From the NCBI RefSeq assembly GCF_042676245.1, contig NZ_JBHTKA010000001.1:806001-870000 (forward strand): 64,000 nt of DNA, written 5' to 3'. Of this stretch, positions 25,587-35,001 are shown piece after piece. The first letter of the stretch is position 1; each line of letters opens with the position of its first letter. Made by a program: the position numbers and the translations under genes. The notes below the pieces were generated by a model. The model made no database searches, was not told the origin of the DNA, and saw only the letters and a program-made list of their open reading frames with translations. Source of the DNA: Ohtaekwangia kribbensis (GTDB lineage Bacteria; Bacteroidota; Bacteroidia; Cytophagales; Cyclobacteriaceae).

Positions 25587-28500
25587 ATGGGCAAAAAAAC
25601 GAAGACAACTCATTCATCTTCGAAGAATGGTGATGATGTTGCTGTAATTTCCCCTCCTAAATCTGCCGGGAAAAAGAAAGCTCCTACACGCTATACTATA
25701 AATGAAGATCAATACCAACAGTTCATGGGTATCCTCGATAATCGTGAACTGCTTCGTGTATTAACAGAAGTACGCAATGGAAATTTTTCAGTGCGCATGC
25801 CGTTCGACCAGGTTGGTATCAGTGGTAAAATATGCGATACACTGAACGACATCATTTCGATGAACGAAAAAATGATGCAGGAGTTTATGCGTGCCGGTAA
25901 CACTATCGGTAAGCAAGGTAAACTTACGCAACGCATCGATTTACCCAATGCAAAAGGTTCATGGGCCAGTGGTGTAAGCTCACTCAATGTCCTGATCTCC
26001 GACCTTGTACACCCAACGATAGAAATCGCGCACGTAATCAGTTCTGTTGCAAAAGGAAATCTCTCGCAGGAGATGCCGCAGGAAATTGGTGGTCACGTAT
26101 TGCAAGGTGAATTTGCGCGCATCGCGAAAGAAGTAAACGACATGGTGAAGCAGTTGAACCTGTTCTCCATGGAGGTAACGCGTGTGGCACGTGAAGTGGG
26201 TTCGGAAGGTAAACTTGGTGGACAGGCGAAAGTAAAAGGTGTCGATGGCGTGTGGAAAGATCTCACCGACTCGGTAAACCAGATGGCCGGTAACCTTACC
26301 AACCAGGTACGAAATGTAGCGGAAGTAACGACAGCTATAGCACGCGGTAATCTCTCGAAGAAAATTACTGTGGATGTGAAAGGTGAAATGTTGGAGCTGA
26401 AGAACACCATCAACACGATGGTGGATCAGCTCAACTCTTTCTCTTCCGAGGTAACGCGTGTGGCGCTTGAAGTAGGTACGGAAGGAAGACTCGGTGGACA
26501 AGCAACGGTGCGTGGTGTTGGTGGTGTATGGAAAGATCTCACCGACTCGGTAAACCAGATGGCGGGTAACCTTACCAACCAGGTGCGAAATATAGCAGGG
26601 GTAACTACCGCGGTGGCGAAAGGTGACTTGTCCAAGAAAATTACTGTGGATGCCAAAGGAGAACTGTTGGAGTTGAAGAACACTATAAACACGATGGTGG
26701 ATCAGCTCAACTCATTCTCTTCCGAGGTAACACGTGTGGCGCGTGAAGTGGGTTCGGAAGGGCAGCTCGGTGGACAGGCTGATGTACCCGGTGTAGGTGG
26801 TACATGGAAAGACTTGACGGACTCGGTAAACCAGATGGCGGGTAACCTTACCAACCAGGTGCGAAATATAGCCGGTGTAACTACTGCTGTGGCGAACGGT
26901 GACTTGTCCAAAAAAATTACGGTGGACGTGCGTGGAGAAATGTTGGAGTTGAAGAACACTATAAATACCATGGTGGATCAGCTCAACTCCTTCGGTTCGG
27001 AAGTAACACGTGTGGCGCTTGAAGTTGGTACGGAAGGTAAACTCGGTGGACAGGCAACAGTAAAAGGTGTAGGGGGTATATGGAAAGATCTTACTGACTC
27101 CGTAAACCAGATGGCATCGAACTTAACAGGTCAGGTGCGAAATATAGCGGGGGTAACAACCGCGGTGGCGAACGGTGACTTGTCCAAGAAAATTACCGTG
27201 GACGTGCGCGGTGAAATGTTGGAGTTGAAGAACACTATAAATACCATGGTGGATCAGCTCAACTCGTTCGGTTCGGAAGTAACACGTGTGGCACTTGAAG
27301 TAGGTACGGAAGGTAAACTGGGTGGACAGGCAACGGTGAAAGGTGTCGGTGGTGTATGGAAAGATCTCACCGATTCGGTAAACCAGATGGCATCGAACTT
27401 AACAGGTCAGGTGCGAAATATAGCGGGGGTAACAACTGCGGTGGCGAACGGTGACTTGTCCAAGAAAATTACCGTGGATGCGAAGGGAGAATTGTTGGAG
27501 TTGAAAAACACTATAAATACCATGGTGGATCAGCTCAACTCATTCTCTTCCGAGGTAACACGTGTGGCGCGTGAAGTGGGTTCTGAAGGGCAGCTCGGTG
27601 GACAAGCAAACGTACCGGGTGTTGGTGGTACATGGAAAGATTTGACGGACTCCGTGAACCAGATGGCATCGAACCTTACCAACCAGGTGCGAAATATAGC
27701 AGAGGTAACAACCGCGGTGGCAAAAGGAGACTTGTCCAAAAAGATCGCGGTGGATGTACGCGGAGAAATGTTGGAGTTGAAGAACACTATCAATACCATG
27801 GTGGATCAGCTCAACTCCTTCGGTTCGGAAGTAACGCGTGTGGCACGCGAAGTAGGTTCCGAAGGTCAGCTCGGTGGTCAGGCCGATGTACCTGGTGTAG
27901 GTGGTACGTGGAAAGACTTGACAGATTCGGTAAACAAGATGGCGGATAACCTGACAAACCAGGTGCGAAATATAGCAGAGGTAACAACCGCGGTGGCGAA
28001 AGGAGACTTGTCCAAGAAAATTACCGTGGACGTGAAAGGTGAAATGTTGGAGTTGAAGAACACCATCAACACGATGGTGGATCAGCTAAACTCATTCGCA
28101 TCCGAGGTAACGCGTGTGGCGAGTGAGGTGGGTTCCGAAGGTAAACTGGGTGGACAGGCAACGGTGAAAGGTGTTGGTGGTGTATGGAAAGGTTTGACTG
28201 ACTCTGTGAATCAAATGGCGGGTAACCTTACTGCACAGATCCGAAATATAGCGAACGTAGCGGTGGCCGTAGCGAACGGTGACTTGTCCAAGAAAATTAC
28301 CGTGGACGTACGCGGAGAAATTTTGCAGTTGAAAGAAACGCTGAACACCATGGTGGACCAGCTTCGTGGTTTTGCATCAGAGGTAACGCGTGTGGCGCGT
28401 GAAGTGGGTACTGAAGGTAAACTGGGTGGACAGGCATTCGTGCCCGGTGTAGCAGGTACATGGAAAGATTTGACTGACTCCGTAAACCAGATGGCCGGTA

Positions 28501-31500
28501 ACCTCACTGACCAGGTGCGAAATATAGCGGGTGTAACAACCGCGGTGGCGAACGGAGACTTGTCCAAAAAAATTACCGTGGACGTGCGCGGTGAAATGTT
28601 GGAGTTGAAGAATACGGTGAACACGATGGTGGAGCAGCTCAACTCATTTGCATTTGAAGTAACGCGTGTGGCACGTGAAGTTGGTACCGAAGGTAAACTT
28701 GGAGGACAGGCTGAAGTACGTGGTGTGGCGGGTACATGGAAAGATTTGACAGACTCTGTAAACCAGATGGCATCGAACCTTACCGGCCAGGTGCGTGGTA
28801 TAGCAAAAGTTGTGACGTCTGTTGCGAAAGGTAATTTGAAGCAGAAACTTTCCATCAACGCATTGGGAGAATTAGCACAGTTGACCGATACGATCAACGA
28901 GATGATTGATACACTCGCGGTGTTCGCAGACCAGGTAACAACGGTGGCGCGCGAAGTGGGTGTTGAAGGGCGACTCGGTGGTCAGGCAAGTGTACCGGGT
29001 GCATCGGGTACATGGAAAGATTTGACCGAGAACGTTAACCAGCTCGCAGCGAATCTTACTACACAGGTGCGTTCTATATCGGAAGTGGCATCAGCCGTAA
29101 CGAAAGGTGACTTGACGCGAACCATTCGTGTGGATGCGAAAGGTGAACTCGAGGCGTTGAAAGATACGATCAACCAGATGATCACCAACCTGCGCGAAAC
29201 TACATTGCGTAACCAGGATCAGGACTGGCTCAAATCAAACCTCGCGAAGTTTACGCAGATGTTGCAGGGACAACGCGATCTCGATACGGTATCGAAACGT
29301 ATACTTTCCGAATTGGCGCAAGTGGTGAATGCTCACTTCGGTGCATTCTATATTCTGAAACAGGATGAGGAAACTTCAAATGTGAAATTGCAGCTCTTCT
29401 CTGCGTATGCCTATAAAGATGAAAAAACAGTGCCGAAAGAATTTGCCATAGGGGAAGGTCTTGTAGGGCAATGCGCATTTGAAAAAGAAAAAATATTACT
29501 TACCAATATACCACAAGGGTATATCAAGATCAGTTCCGGTTTGGGTAAAGCGAAACCTTCCAACCTGATCATCCTGCCGGTGTTGTTCGAGAACGATGTG
29601 AAAGCGGTAATCGAGCTCGCATCACTCGAAGCATTCAATGAAACCCACATCGACTTCCTGGAACAGGTAACCGAAAGTATCGGTATCGTGTTGAACACGA
29701 TCGAAGCGAATACACGTACGGAAGAACTTCTTACCCAGTCGCAATCCCTGGCGAGTGAATTGAAAGTACAGCAAGGCGAGTTGCGCAGAACAAACGATGA
29801 GCTCCAGGATAAAGCATTGCTGCTGGTAAAACAGAAAGAAGAAGTGGAAGCGAAGAACAAGGAAGTAGAAGAAGCCCGCAAGTCGCTCGAAGAAAAAGCA
29901 GAGCAGCTTACACTTACTTCGAAATACAAATCCGAATTTCTCGCGAACATGTCGCACGAGTTGCGTACACCGCTCAACAGCTTGCTCATTCTTGCACAGC
30001 AACTCTATGAAAATGCAGAAGGTAACCTGAACGAGAAACAGATTCGTTATGCGAAGACAATTCACTCGTGTGGTGATGACTTGATCCAGTTGATCAACGA
30101 TATTCTCGACCTTTCCAAAATCGAATCAGGATTTATTTCAACCAACATCTCCCCTGTTCCGCTTGGGGAAATTGCGTCCTTTGTTGAAACTACATTTAAG
30201 CCTATATCCGAAGCACGCAACCTTAAATTCAGAATTGAAATGGATTCAGCGTTGCCGAGTGCGATGGAAACGGATATACAACGACTCAACCAGATCCTGA
30301 AAAACCTGTTGTCCAATGCATTCAAGTTTACCGAGAAAGGTGAAGTAAGCCTGAGTATATATGATGCGAAACGCAATTGGAAACCGGGCAACCAGAATCT
30401 GGACAATGCGAAAAAAGTTATTGCTTTCTCCATCAGTGATACCGGTATAGGTATACCGCAGGAGAAACAGATGATCATCTTCGAAGCCTTCCAGCAGGCA
30501 GAAGGTTCTACCAGTCGTAAATATGGTGGAACCGGTTTGGGATTGTCCATCAGCCGTGGTCTTGCCGAACTCTTAGGCGGTACCATTGAACTCGACAGTT
30601 CACCGGGCAGAGGAAGTACATTTACTTTGTTCCTGCCGGTAGACAGCGTTCCAAATATAGCAACCCTCGAAACTTCCAAGAACCTCAAGGCCATCGAGCA
30701 AATGCAATTGAGTGATAATGATGGTAACATTGATTCATTACTCAGCACATTGCGCGTAACCAAAGATGGTGTTGATAATCGCGGAGGCGGTATGGAGATT
30801 GTAAATGAGATGATCAACGAGGCCGGTGACGACCGTACGCATGTTCAACCCAATGATAAAGTGGTGTTGATTGTGGAAGATGATTACCGTTTCGGAAAGA
30901 TCATCATTGACAAAGCACACGAAGTTGGCTTGAAAGGAATTATTGCCACGAACTACCTGGAGGTGTTCGACTTCATCAACCGCTTTGCGCCAGTAGCCAT
31001 TACGTTGGATGTAAAATTACCGGCAACGAGCGGATGGAAAGTGCTCGACCTGTTACGCAATGATCTCAACTATCGTCATATACCAATCCACGTAATCTCC
31101 GGTGAAGAAAATAAAGCACTGGCATTGAAACGTGGTGCCCGCAGTTTCCTGCTGAAGCCATTGGACAACACAGCTCTGGACGACTTGTTCAAGGATATCG
31201 CTACCTATAACCAGCGCGATATCAAGCGAATACTGGTGGTGGAAGACAACGAGATCGACTCTTCACAGATTGCCAAGATTGTTCAGGATGTTAACATGCA
31301 GGTAAGCATCGCTTCCACCGGTACAGCTGCGCTGGAAATGATCAAGGCGGAAGATCCGGATTGCATTATCCTGGACTATACATTGCCGGATATATCAGGA
31401 CCGGAAATTGTGAGTAAGATAACGCAGACGAAAAAGAAACTCACACCGATGATCGTTTACTCCGCACGGGAATTCTCGAAGTCTGAGATGAATCAGCTCA

Positions 31501-32024
31501 ATCAGAATTCAAATGCTGTAATTCTGAAGAGCGCTAATTCCATCGAGCAATTACTGGAAGAAACAATCGCGCACCTGCACATTAATCACAAAGATCTGTC
31601 GCGTGAGAAAAAACGCATTGTCGAAAACATCCGTAACAAAGAAGATATACTGAGCGGACGAAATATACTGGTAGTAGATGATGACGTACGAAACCTGTTT
31701 GCATTGACTACCGTATTTGAGCGCTACAATATAAACGTAATCACGGCCGAAAGTGGTAAGGATGCTATTCAGATTTTGAATGACAACCCGAAAATAGAAA
31801 TGGTGCTGATGGATATTATGATGCCGGAAATGGATGGCTATGAGACAACGCAAAAGATCAGACGCGAACACAAGAACAGTTCGTTGCCGATCATTGCTGT
31901 TACTGCAAAAGCCATGAAAGGCGATCGGCAGAAATGTATTGAGGCAGGAGCTTCCGATTACATTACAAAGCCTGTGAAGATCGATCAACTGCTGTCACTG
32001 ATGCGATTATGGTTCTGTAAGTAA
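25587..32024 (+). CDS. Giant soluble HAMP-array hybrid histidine kinase
   Basis: A 2145-residue protein; I use the ATG at 25587 (MGKKTKTTHSS) because the first ATG adds an atypical hydrophobic octapeptide. There is no signal peptide or membrane helix. Residues about 60-199 contain degenerate HAMP-like segments. Residues 200-1211 are eleven units of exactly 92 residues, each two HAMP-type halves (EVGSEGKLGGQA with WKDLTDSVNQMA, and GDLSKKITVD with LKNTINTMVDQLNSF). Then come a GAF domain (about 1232-1373), a coiled coil, HisKA with His1457 in SHELRTPLN, a HATPase (GTGLGLSI) and three receivers starting near 1757, 1880 and 2025, with acceptors in TLDVKLP, ILDYTLP and LMDIMMP. The plan resembles fungal Nik1-type group III kinases. 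The downstream receiver-kinase gene, 30 bp away, is probably its partner. Confidence 0.94.
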   Translation: MGKKTKTTHSSSKNGDDVAVISPPKSAGKKKAPTRYTINEDQYQQFMGILDNRELLRVLTEVRNGNFSVRMPFDQVGISGKICDTLNDIISMNEKMMQEFMRAGNTIGKQGKLTQRIDLPNAKGSWASGVSSLNVLISDLVHPTIEIAHVISSVAKGNLSQEMPQEIGGHVLQGEFARIAKEVNDMVKQLNLFSMEVTRVAREVGSEGKLGGQAKVKGVDGVWKDLTDSVNQMAGNLTNQVRNVAEVTTAIARGNLSKKITVDVKGEMLELKNTINTMVDQLNSFSSEVTRVALEVGTEGRLGGQATVRGVGGVWKDLTDSVNQMAGNLTNQVRNIAGVTTAVAKGDLSKKITVDAKGELLELKNTINTMVDQLNSFSSEVTRVAREVGSEGQLGGQADVPGVGGTWKDLTDSVNQMAGNLTNQVRNIAGVTTAVANGDLSKKITVDVRGEMLELKNTINTMVDQLNSFGSEVTRVALEVGTEGKLGGQATVKGVGGIWKDLTDSVNQMASNLTGQVRNIAGVTTAVANGDLSKKITVDVRGEMLELKNTINTMVDQLNSFGSEVTRVALEVGTEGKLGGQATVKGVGGVWKDLTDSVNQMASNLTGQVRNIAGVTTAVANGDLSKKITVDAKGELLELKNTINTMVDQLNSFSSEVTRVAREVGSEGQLGGQANVPGVGGTWKDLTDSVNQMASNLTNQVRNIAEVTTAVAKGDLSKKIAVDVRGEMLELKNTINTMVDQLNSFGSEVTRVAREVGSEGQLGGQADVPGVGGTWKDLTDSVNKMADNLTNQVRNIAEVTTAVAKGDLSKKITVDVKGEMLELKNTINTMVDQLNSFASEVTRVASEVGSEGKLGGQATVKGVGGVWKGLTDSVNQMAGNLTAQIRNIANVAVAVANGDLSKKITVDVRGEILQLKETLNTMVDQLRGFASEVTRVAREVGTEGKLGGQAFVPGVAGTWKDLTDSVNQMAGNLTDQVRNIAGVTTAVANGDLSKKITVDVRGEMLELKNTVNTMVEQLNSFAFEVTRVAREVGTEGKLGGQAEVRGVAGTWKDLTDSVNQMASNLTGQVRGIAKVVTSVAKGNLKQKLSINALGELAQLTDTINEMIDTLAVFADQVTTVAREVGVEGRLGGQASVPGASGTWKDLTENVNQLAANLTTQVRSISEVASAVTKGDLTRTIRVDAKGELEALKDTINQMITNLRETTLRNQDQDWLKSNLAKFTQMLQGQRDLDTVSKRILSELAQVVNAHFGAFYILKQDEETSNVKLQLFSAYAYKDEKTVPKEFAIGEGLVGQCAFEKEKILLTNIPQGYIKISSGLGKAKPSNLIILPVLFENDVKAVIELASLEAFNETHIDFLEQVTESIGIVLNTIEANTRTEELLTQSQSLASELKVQQGELRRTNDELQDKALLLVKQKEEVEAKNKEVEEARKSLEEKAEQLTLTSKYKSEFLANMSHELRTPLNSLLILAQQLYENAEGNLNEKQIRYAKTIHSCGDDLIQLINDILDLSKIESGFISTNISPVPLGEIASFVETTFKPISEARNLKFRIEMDSALPSAMETDIQRLNQILKNLLSNAFKFTEKGEVSLSIYDAKRNWKPGNQNLDNAKKVIAFSISDTGIGIPQEKQMIIFEAFQQAEGSTSRKYGGTGLGLSISRGLAELLGGTIELDSSPGRGSTFTLFLPVDSVPNIATLETSKNLKAIEQMQLSDNDGNIDSLLSTLRVTKDGVDNRGGGMEIVNEMINEAGDDRTHVQPNDKVVLIVEDDYRFGKIIIDKAHEVGLKGIIATNYLEVFDFINRFAPVAITLDVKLPATSGWKVLDLLRNDLNYRHIPIHVISGEENKALALKRGARSFLLKPLDNTALDDLFKDIATYNQRDIKRILVVEDNEIDSSQIAKIVQDVNMQVSIASTGTAALEMIKAEDPDCIILDYTLPDISGPEIVSKITQTKKKLTPMIVYSAREFSKSEMNQLNQNSNAVILKSANSIEQLLEETIAHLHINHKDLSREKKRIVENIRNKEDILSGRNILVVDDDVRNLFALTTVFERYNINVITAESGKDAIQILNDNPKIEMVLMDIMMPEMDGYETTQKIRREHKNSSLPIIAVTAKAMKGDRQKCIEAGASDYITKPVKIDQLLSLMRLWFCK
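26184..29219 (+). repeat. Eleven tandem 276-bp coding repeats (HAMP units)
   Basis: Units begin at 26184, 26460, 26736, 27012, 27288, 27564, 27840, 28116, 28392, 28668 and 28944, with no insertion or deletion across the array. Units 2-9 are very similar in DNA sequence; units 10 and 11 are more diverged. Units 2+3 and 5+6 share the same order of variant residues, which points to duplication of larger blocks. Confidence 0.93.
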
Positions 32025-32053
32025 TTTTTTATATTGGTAAATATTTTTGCTCC

Positions 32054-33334
32054 ATGCAACCAAAGATCTTACTCGTTGATGATCGCGAGGACAACCTGCT
32101 TTCTATTGAAAGTATATTGGAACCCAATGGTTATCATTTTGTCAAGGCCAGGTCTGGAAGAGAAGCACTGAAGATACTGCTCTCTGAATTTGATTTCGCC
32201 ATGATACTCATGGATGTGAAGATGCCGAACCTGAATGGTTTTGAAACGGCATCACTCATCTATGAGCGTGATAGACTGAAGCATATACCCATCATCTTTA
32301 TAACGGCCAACAACTTCGGTGATGAGAACATGTACAAAGGTTACCAGGCTGGTGCTGTAGACTATCTTTTCAAACCCATCAATGCAGATGTACTGCGCGC
32401 GAAGGTTTCCGTGCTCGTAGACTTGTATAAAAAAACACACGAGCTGAAAGTACAGGAACAGAAACTGATTGCCACCAACAAGAGCCTGGAGAATGAAGTA
32501 AAGGAACGTATAGCCTCCGAGGAAAAAGTAAAGCAACTGAACCAGGAGCTACTGGTAAATATAGAACGGCTTCAGTCTGTGAATAAGGAACTGGATCGTT
32601 TTGCATTCATGGCGTCTCACGACTTGCAGGAACCACTGCGCAAGATCAGGCTCTTTGCCAACAAGCTTTTCATGAAGTATAAAGATTCACTGGATGACAG
32701 TGGTAAAGCTGATTTTGAACGCATTCAGAAATCAGCCGAGCACATGCAATCGCTCATCCGTGATATACTTACCTTCTCGAAGATTTCAGAAGATACACGC
32801 GAGTTTACATCCACGGATATAAACATTATCATCAGTGATATTCTGGGCGAACTGGACGAAGAGATACGAAACAAACACGCCCAGATTACCACTGATAAAT
32901 ATCCATTGCTTTATGGTAATCCGGGGCTTATCCGCTTGCTCTTTCACAACCTCATCAACAATGCGCTGAAGTATTGCAAGAAAGATGTACCTCCTGTAAT
33001 TACCATCTCCTTCGACTGGGCAACCAACGGACAGCCTAGTGTACCGCCCTACCATAAGTATTGCCGCATACTGGTAAAAGACAATGGCATGGGCTTCGAT
33101 CAGAAATATGCGGAAGAAGTATTCGGCATGTTCAAGCGCCTTCACACCGAAGCAAAACTCGAAGGTACAGGTATAGGTCTGGCGCTCTGCAAGAAAATAG
33201 CCGAGCACCACAAAGGAAATATATCTGTGCTCAGTAAAGCCGGTGAAGGCTCTACATTTATGGTATCACTTCCGGTGGAAACCCGCGAAGCTGTCGTTCA
33301 CGAAAAATCCCCTGTTGTAGTCTCCAATTCATGA
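32054..33334 (+). CDS. Receiver-histidine kinase hybrid protein
   Basis: A 426-residue soluble protein with a receiver domain first (about residues 1-120: KILLVDDREDN, ILMDVKMP, LFKPIN), a coiled coil at about 120-175, then HisKA with the phosphoacceptor in FMASHDLQEPLR, and HATPase (NNALKYCK, DNGMGFD, GTGIGLAL). An N-terminal receiver controlling an attached kinase is a common Bacteroidota and cyanobacterial phytochrome-type layout. It follows the HAMP-array kinase by 30 bp and is probably in the same operon, so its receiver is a likely phosphate target of that kinase (inference). It ends overlapping the MscS gene by 6 bp, tail to tail. Confidence 0.93.
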   Translation: MQPKILLVDDREDNLLSIESILEPNGYHFVKARSGREALKILLSEFDFAMILMDVKMPNLNGFETASLIYERDRLKHIPIIFITANNFGDENMYKGYQAGAVDYLFKPINADVLRAKVSVLVDLYKKTHELKVQEQKLIATNKSLENEVKERIASEEKVKQLNQELLVNIERLQSVNKELDRFAFMASHDLQEPLRKIRLFANKLFMKYKDSLDDSGKADFERIQKSAEHMQSLIRDILTFSKISEDTREFTSTDINIIISDILGELDEEIRNKHAQITTDKYPLLYGNPGLIRLLFHNLINNALKYCKKDVPPVITISFDWATNGQPSVPPYHKYCRILVKDNGMGFDQKYAEEVFGMFKRLHTEAKLEGTGIGLALCKKIAEHHKGNISVLSKAGEGSTFMVSLPVETREAVVHEKSPVVVSNS

Positions 33335-34186
33335 TGCCGGCTGTTTCACCGGTTCACCGCTTTTTTTGTCCGGGAACTGAACGGTATATATTTTACTTTC
33401 TGCAAACACGTTGTAGATGGCCAGTATCGCGTGGTGTCTGGCCTTCATAAATTCCTGCGGATGATTATTGCTTGTCCAGAACGATATATACACCTGTATC
33501 TTCGGATCGGCTATTGCTGAAAAATATACTTCGATGTTACGGATCGTATCGCCTGAAGCCGCTTTCTCCAACGCATCTTTAATACGATTGGATATAAAAT
33601 CAAGATCAATCGTATTCACAATCTGAAACTCCAGCTCTACCTTTCGTTCTTCAGTAAGCGAGTAATTAATGATAGGCTTCTGAAATATATCTTTGTTTGG
33701 GATGATCACGTGCAGGCCCGCGTAGGTACGCAGTGTCGTAGACCGCAGGCGAATCTCCTGTATCGTTCCGGTAAAACCGTTGGTCTCAATGGTATGTCCT
33801 ATATCAAACGGTCGCTTGAACGCGATGAACGCACCGGATATAAAGTTGGCTGTCAGATCCTGGAAGGCAAAACCAAGAGCAAGTCCGATAATGCCAACAC
33901 CCGCCAACAATGAAGACACCGCCTTGTCAAGTTGCATGATCTGCAGGGCCGTCATGATTCCAAAGATGATTACCAGTGAATATAGTATACCGGATACCAG
34001 TCCACTGATGGATTCACTCTTGGAGACGCTCATAAAAAATTTATGAGATAACCGCTGCGCCAGACGTGCAGCAAAAATAAACAGCAGCAGTACAATAACA
34101 GCCAGTGCAAAGTTTGGCAACATCTTGATGAGATATACCCACCAGCGCAGTAGCTTGTCCTGAACGAGATTGATCCAGTCACTCAT
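33329..34186 (-). CDS. MscS-family mechanosensitive channel
   Basis: A 285-residue small-conductance channel protein. Three hydrophobic helices lie near residues 18-40, 62-82 and 88-110; the third is the Gly/Ala-rich pore helix (LLAGVGIIGLALGFAFQDL). The MscS beta domain follows (FKRPFDIGHTIE, GTIQEIRLRSTTLRT, VIIPNKDIF), and the C-terminal alpha/beta domain is complete. The length is that of E. coli MscS. The protein releases small solutes on osmotic downshock. It is transcribed convergently with the signalling operon and diverges from a small protein gene at 34295. Confidence 0.94.
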   Translation of the reverse strand: MSDWINLVQDKLLRWWVYLIKMLPNFALAVIVLLLFIFAARLAQRLSHKFFMSVSKSESISGLVSGILYSLVIIFGIMTALQIMQLDKAVSSLLAGVGIIGLALGFAFQDLTANFISGAFIAFKRPFDIGHTIETNGFTGTIQEIRLRSTTLRTYAGLHVIIPNKDIFQKPIINYSLTEERKVELEFQIVNTIDLDFISNRIKDALEKAASGDTIRNIEVYFSAIADPKIQVYISFWTSNNHPQEFMKARHHAILAIYNVFAESKIYTVQFPDKKSGEPVKQPAS

Positions 34187-34294
34187 GACGTTATAATTTT
34201 ATAGTGAGAACAAATACGTGTTATAAATTTAATACCATCATCCACTCAAGGCATAATTTTTTGCCCTATTCTGTACAAACAAATATAGAACATC

Positions 34295-34513
34295 ATGAGA
34301 ACTACAAGAAGAACAACCACACGGGCGTTCAGCCCCGATAATACACTCAACACTTCGCCTGTAATTGATGAACAGATTGCAAGAAGTGAGGAAAATCTTG
34401 CTGATGAAACCACGGTGGAAGAAATTTACACACCGGGGTCACTATCGAAAGATGGAAAATCGAAAGAAGAACAGCCGCGCAAAAAGCCTGTGCTTAATAA
34501 GAGAGTGGAATAG
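34295..34513 (+). CDS. Small hydrophilic protein of unknown function
   Basis: A 72-residue protein without signal peptide or membrane helix. The N-terminus is Arg/Thr-rich (MRTTRRTTTRAF), the middle acidic (ARSEENLADETTVEEIYTPG), and the C-terminus basic (KKPVLNKRVE). It is probably disordered. I recognise no family. The support for a real gene is an AT-rich upstream region diverging from MscS and a strong terminator 20 bp after the stop codon. Confidence 0.62.
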   Translation: MRTTRRTTTRAFSPDNTLNTSPVIDEQIARSEENLADETTVEEIYTPGSLSKDGKSKEEQPRKKPVLNKRVE

Positions 34514-34534
34514 ACAGGATACAATTTATTCTAT

Positions 34535-34569
34535 AAAAAAGCAGTTGTGATTATAACAACTGCTTTTTT
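34535..34569 (+). terminator. Rho-independent terminator
   Basis: The stem GCAGTTGT/ACAACTGC is flanked by AAAAAA on the 5' side and TTTTTT on the 3' side, so it can work in both directions. It ends the small hydrophilic protein gene. Confidence 0.88.
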
Positions 34570-34724
34570 ATTAAGGGTTAACAACATATAATATAAATAT
34601 AGCTATGAATTGCCAGGATTATTTAATCCTGATTCATTTATCCCGCTGATGTTAAAATATAACATTCGGTGCTGGGCTGTAGATGGAGACAATTTAATTG
34701 AAATGAATTATTGCTGACATCTAA

Positions 34725-34773
34725 CTCAAATTCAAAGCCTCAAAGCGAACGTAATGACGGCTTTGAATTTGAG
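34725..34773. repeat. Perfect 15-bp inverted repeat
   Basis: CTCAAATTCAAAGCC at 34725-34739 is exactly mirrored by GGCTTTGAATTTGAG at 34759-34773, around a 19-base spacer. It has no T-run. It lies in the 34570-35001 gap, which otherwise contains only the in-frame continuation after the sensor gene. Confidence 0.7.
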
Positions 34774-34848
34774 AAATATACAAGCCTATATACTATACCT
34801 CATCCCGCTGTAACATACTTCCTGACATAAAAGCTATCGTCAGCAGTC

Positions 34849-35001
34849 CTACTTGATCAAATACTGCAAAATAGCACCATCGCGAAGGCAGGGTTGAATA
34901 ATGCGTTTATTCTTCTTATCAAAGTATATATCGGCAGCGTCCGTTTTTACGAGTCCCATCATCGTTGAAGAGTCGATTTTGGAAAAGGTATTTGTCTCTG
35001 C
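34849..35001 (-). pseudogene. In-frame continuation beyond the stop codon of the GAF sensor gene
   Basis: Directly after the TAA at 35002-35004 the same frame stays open for 50 codons and ends in TAG at 34849. The encoded segment looks protein-like (DAADIYFDKKNKRII, then DGAILQYLIK). It may be the severed C-terminus of the sensor or an independent 36-codon gene from ATG-ATG near 34958. Chance alone could give an open stretch of this length at under 10%, so this remains tentative. Confidence 0.3.

Noticed and set aside
28211..28897. Long minus-strand open frames inside the HAMP array, recurring at each unit
   Set aside because: They repeat with the 276-bp period because the sense strand repeats. 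They have biased Ser/Thr/Pro/Phe content and no start signals, so they are antisense shadows.
26184..29219. Regular repeats that might be mistaken for a CRISPR array
   Set aside because: The units are 276 bp, contiguous, coding and in frame; there are no spacers and no cas genes.
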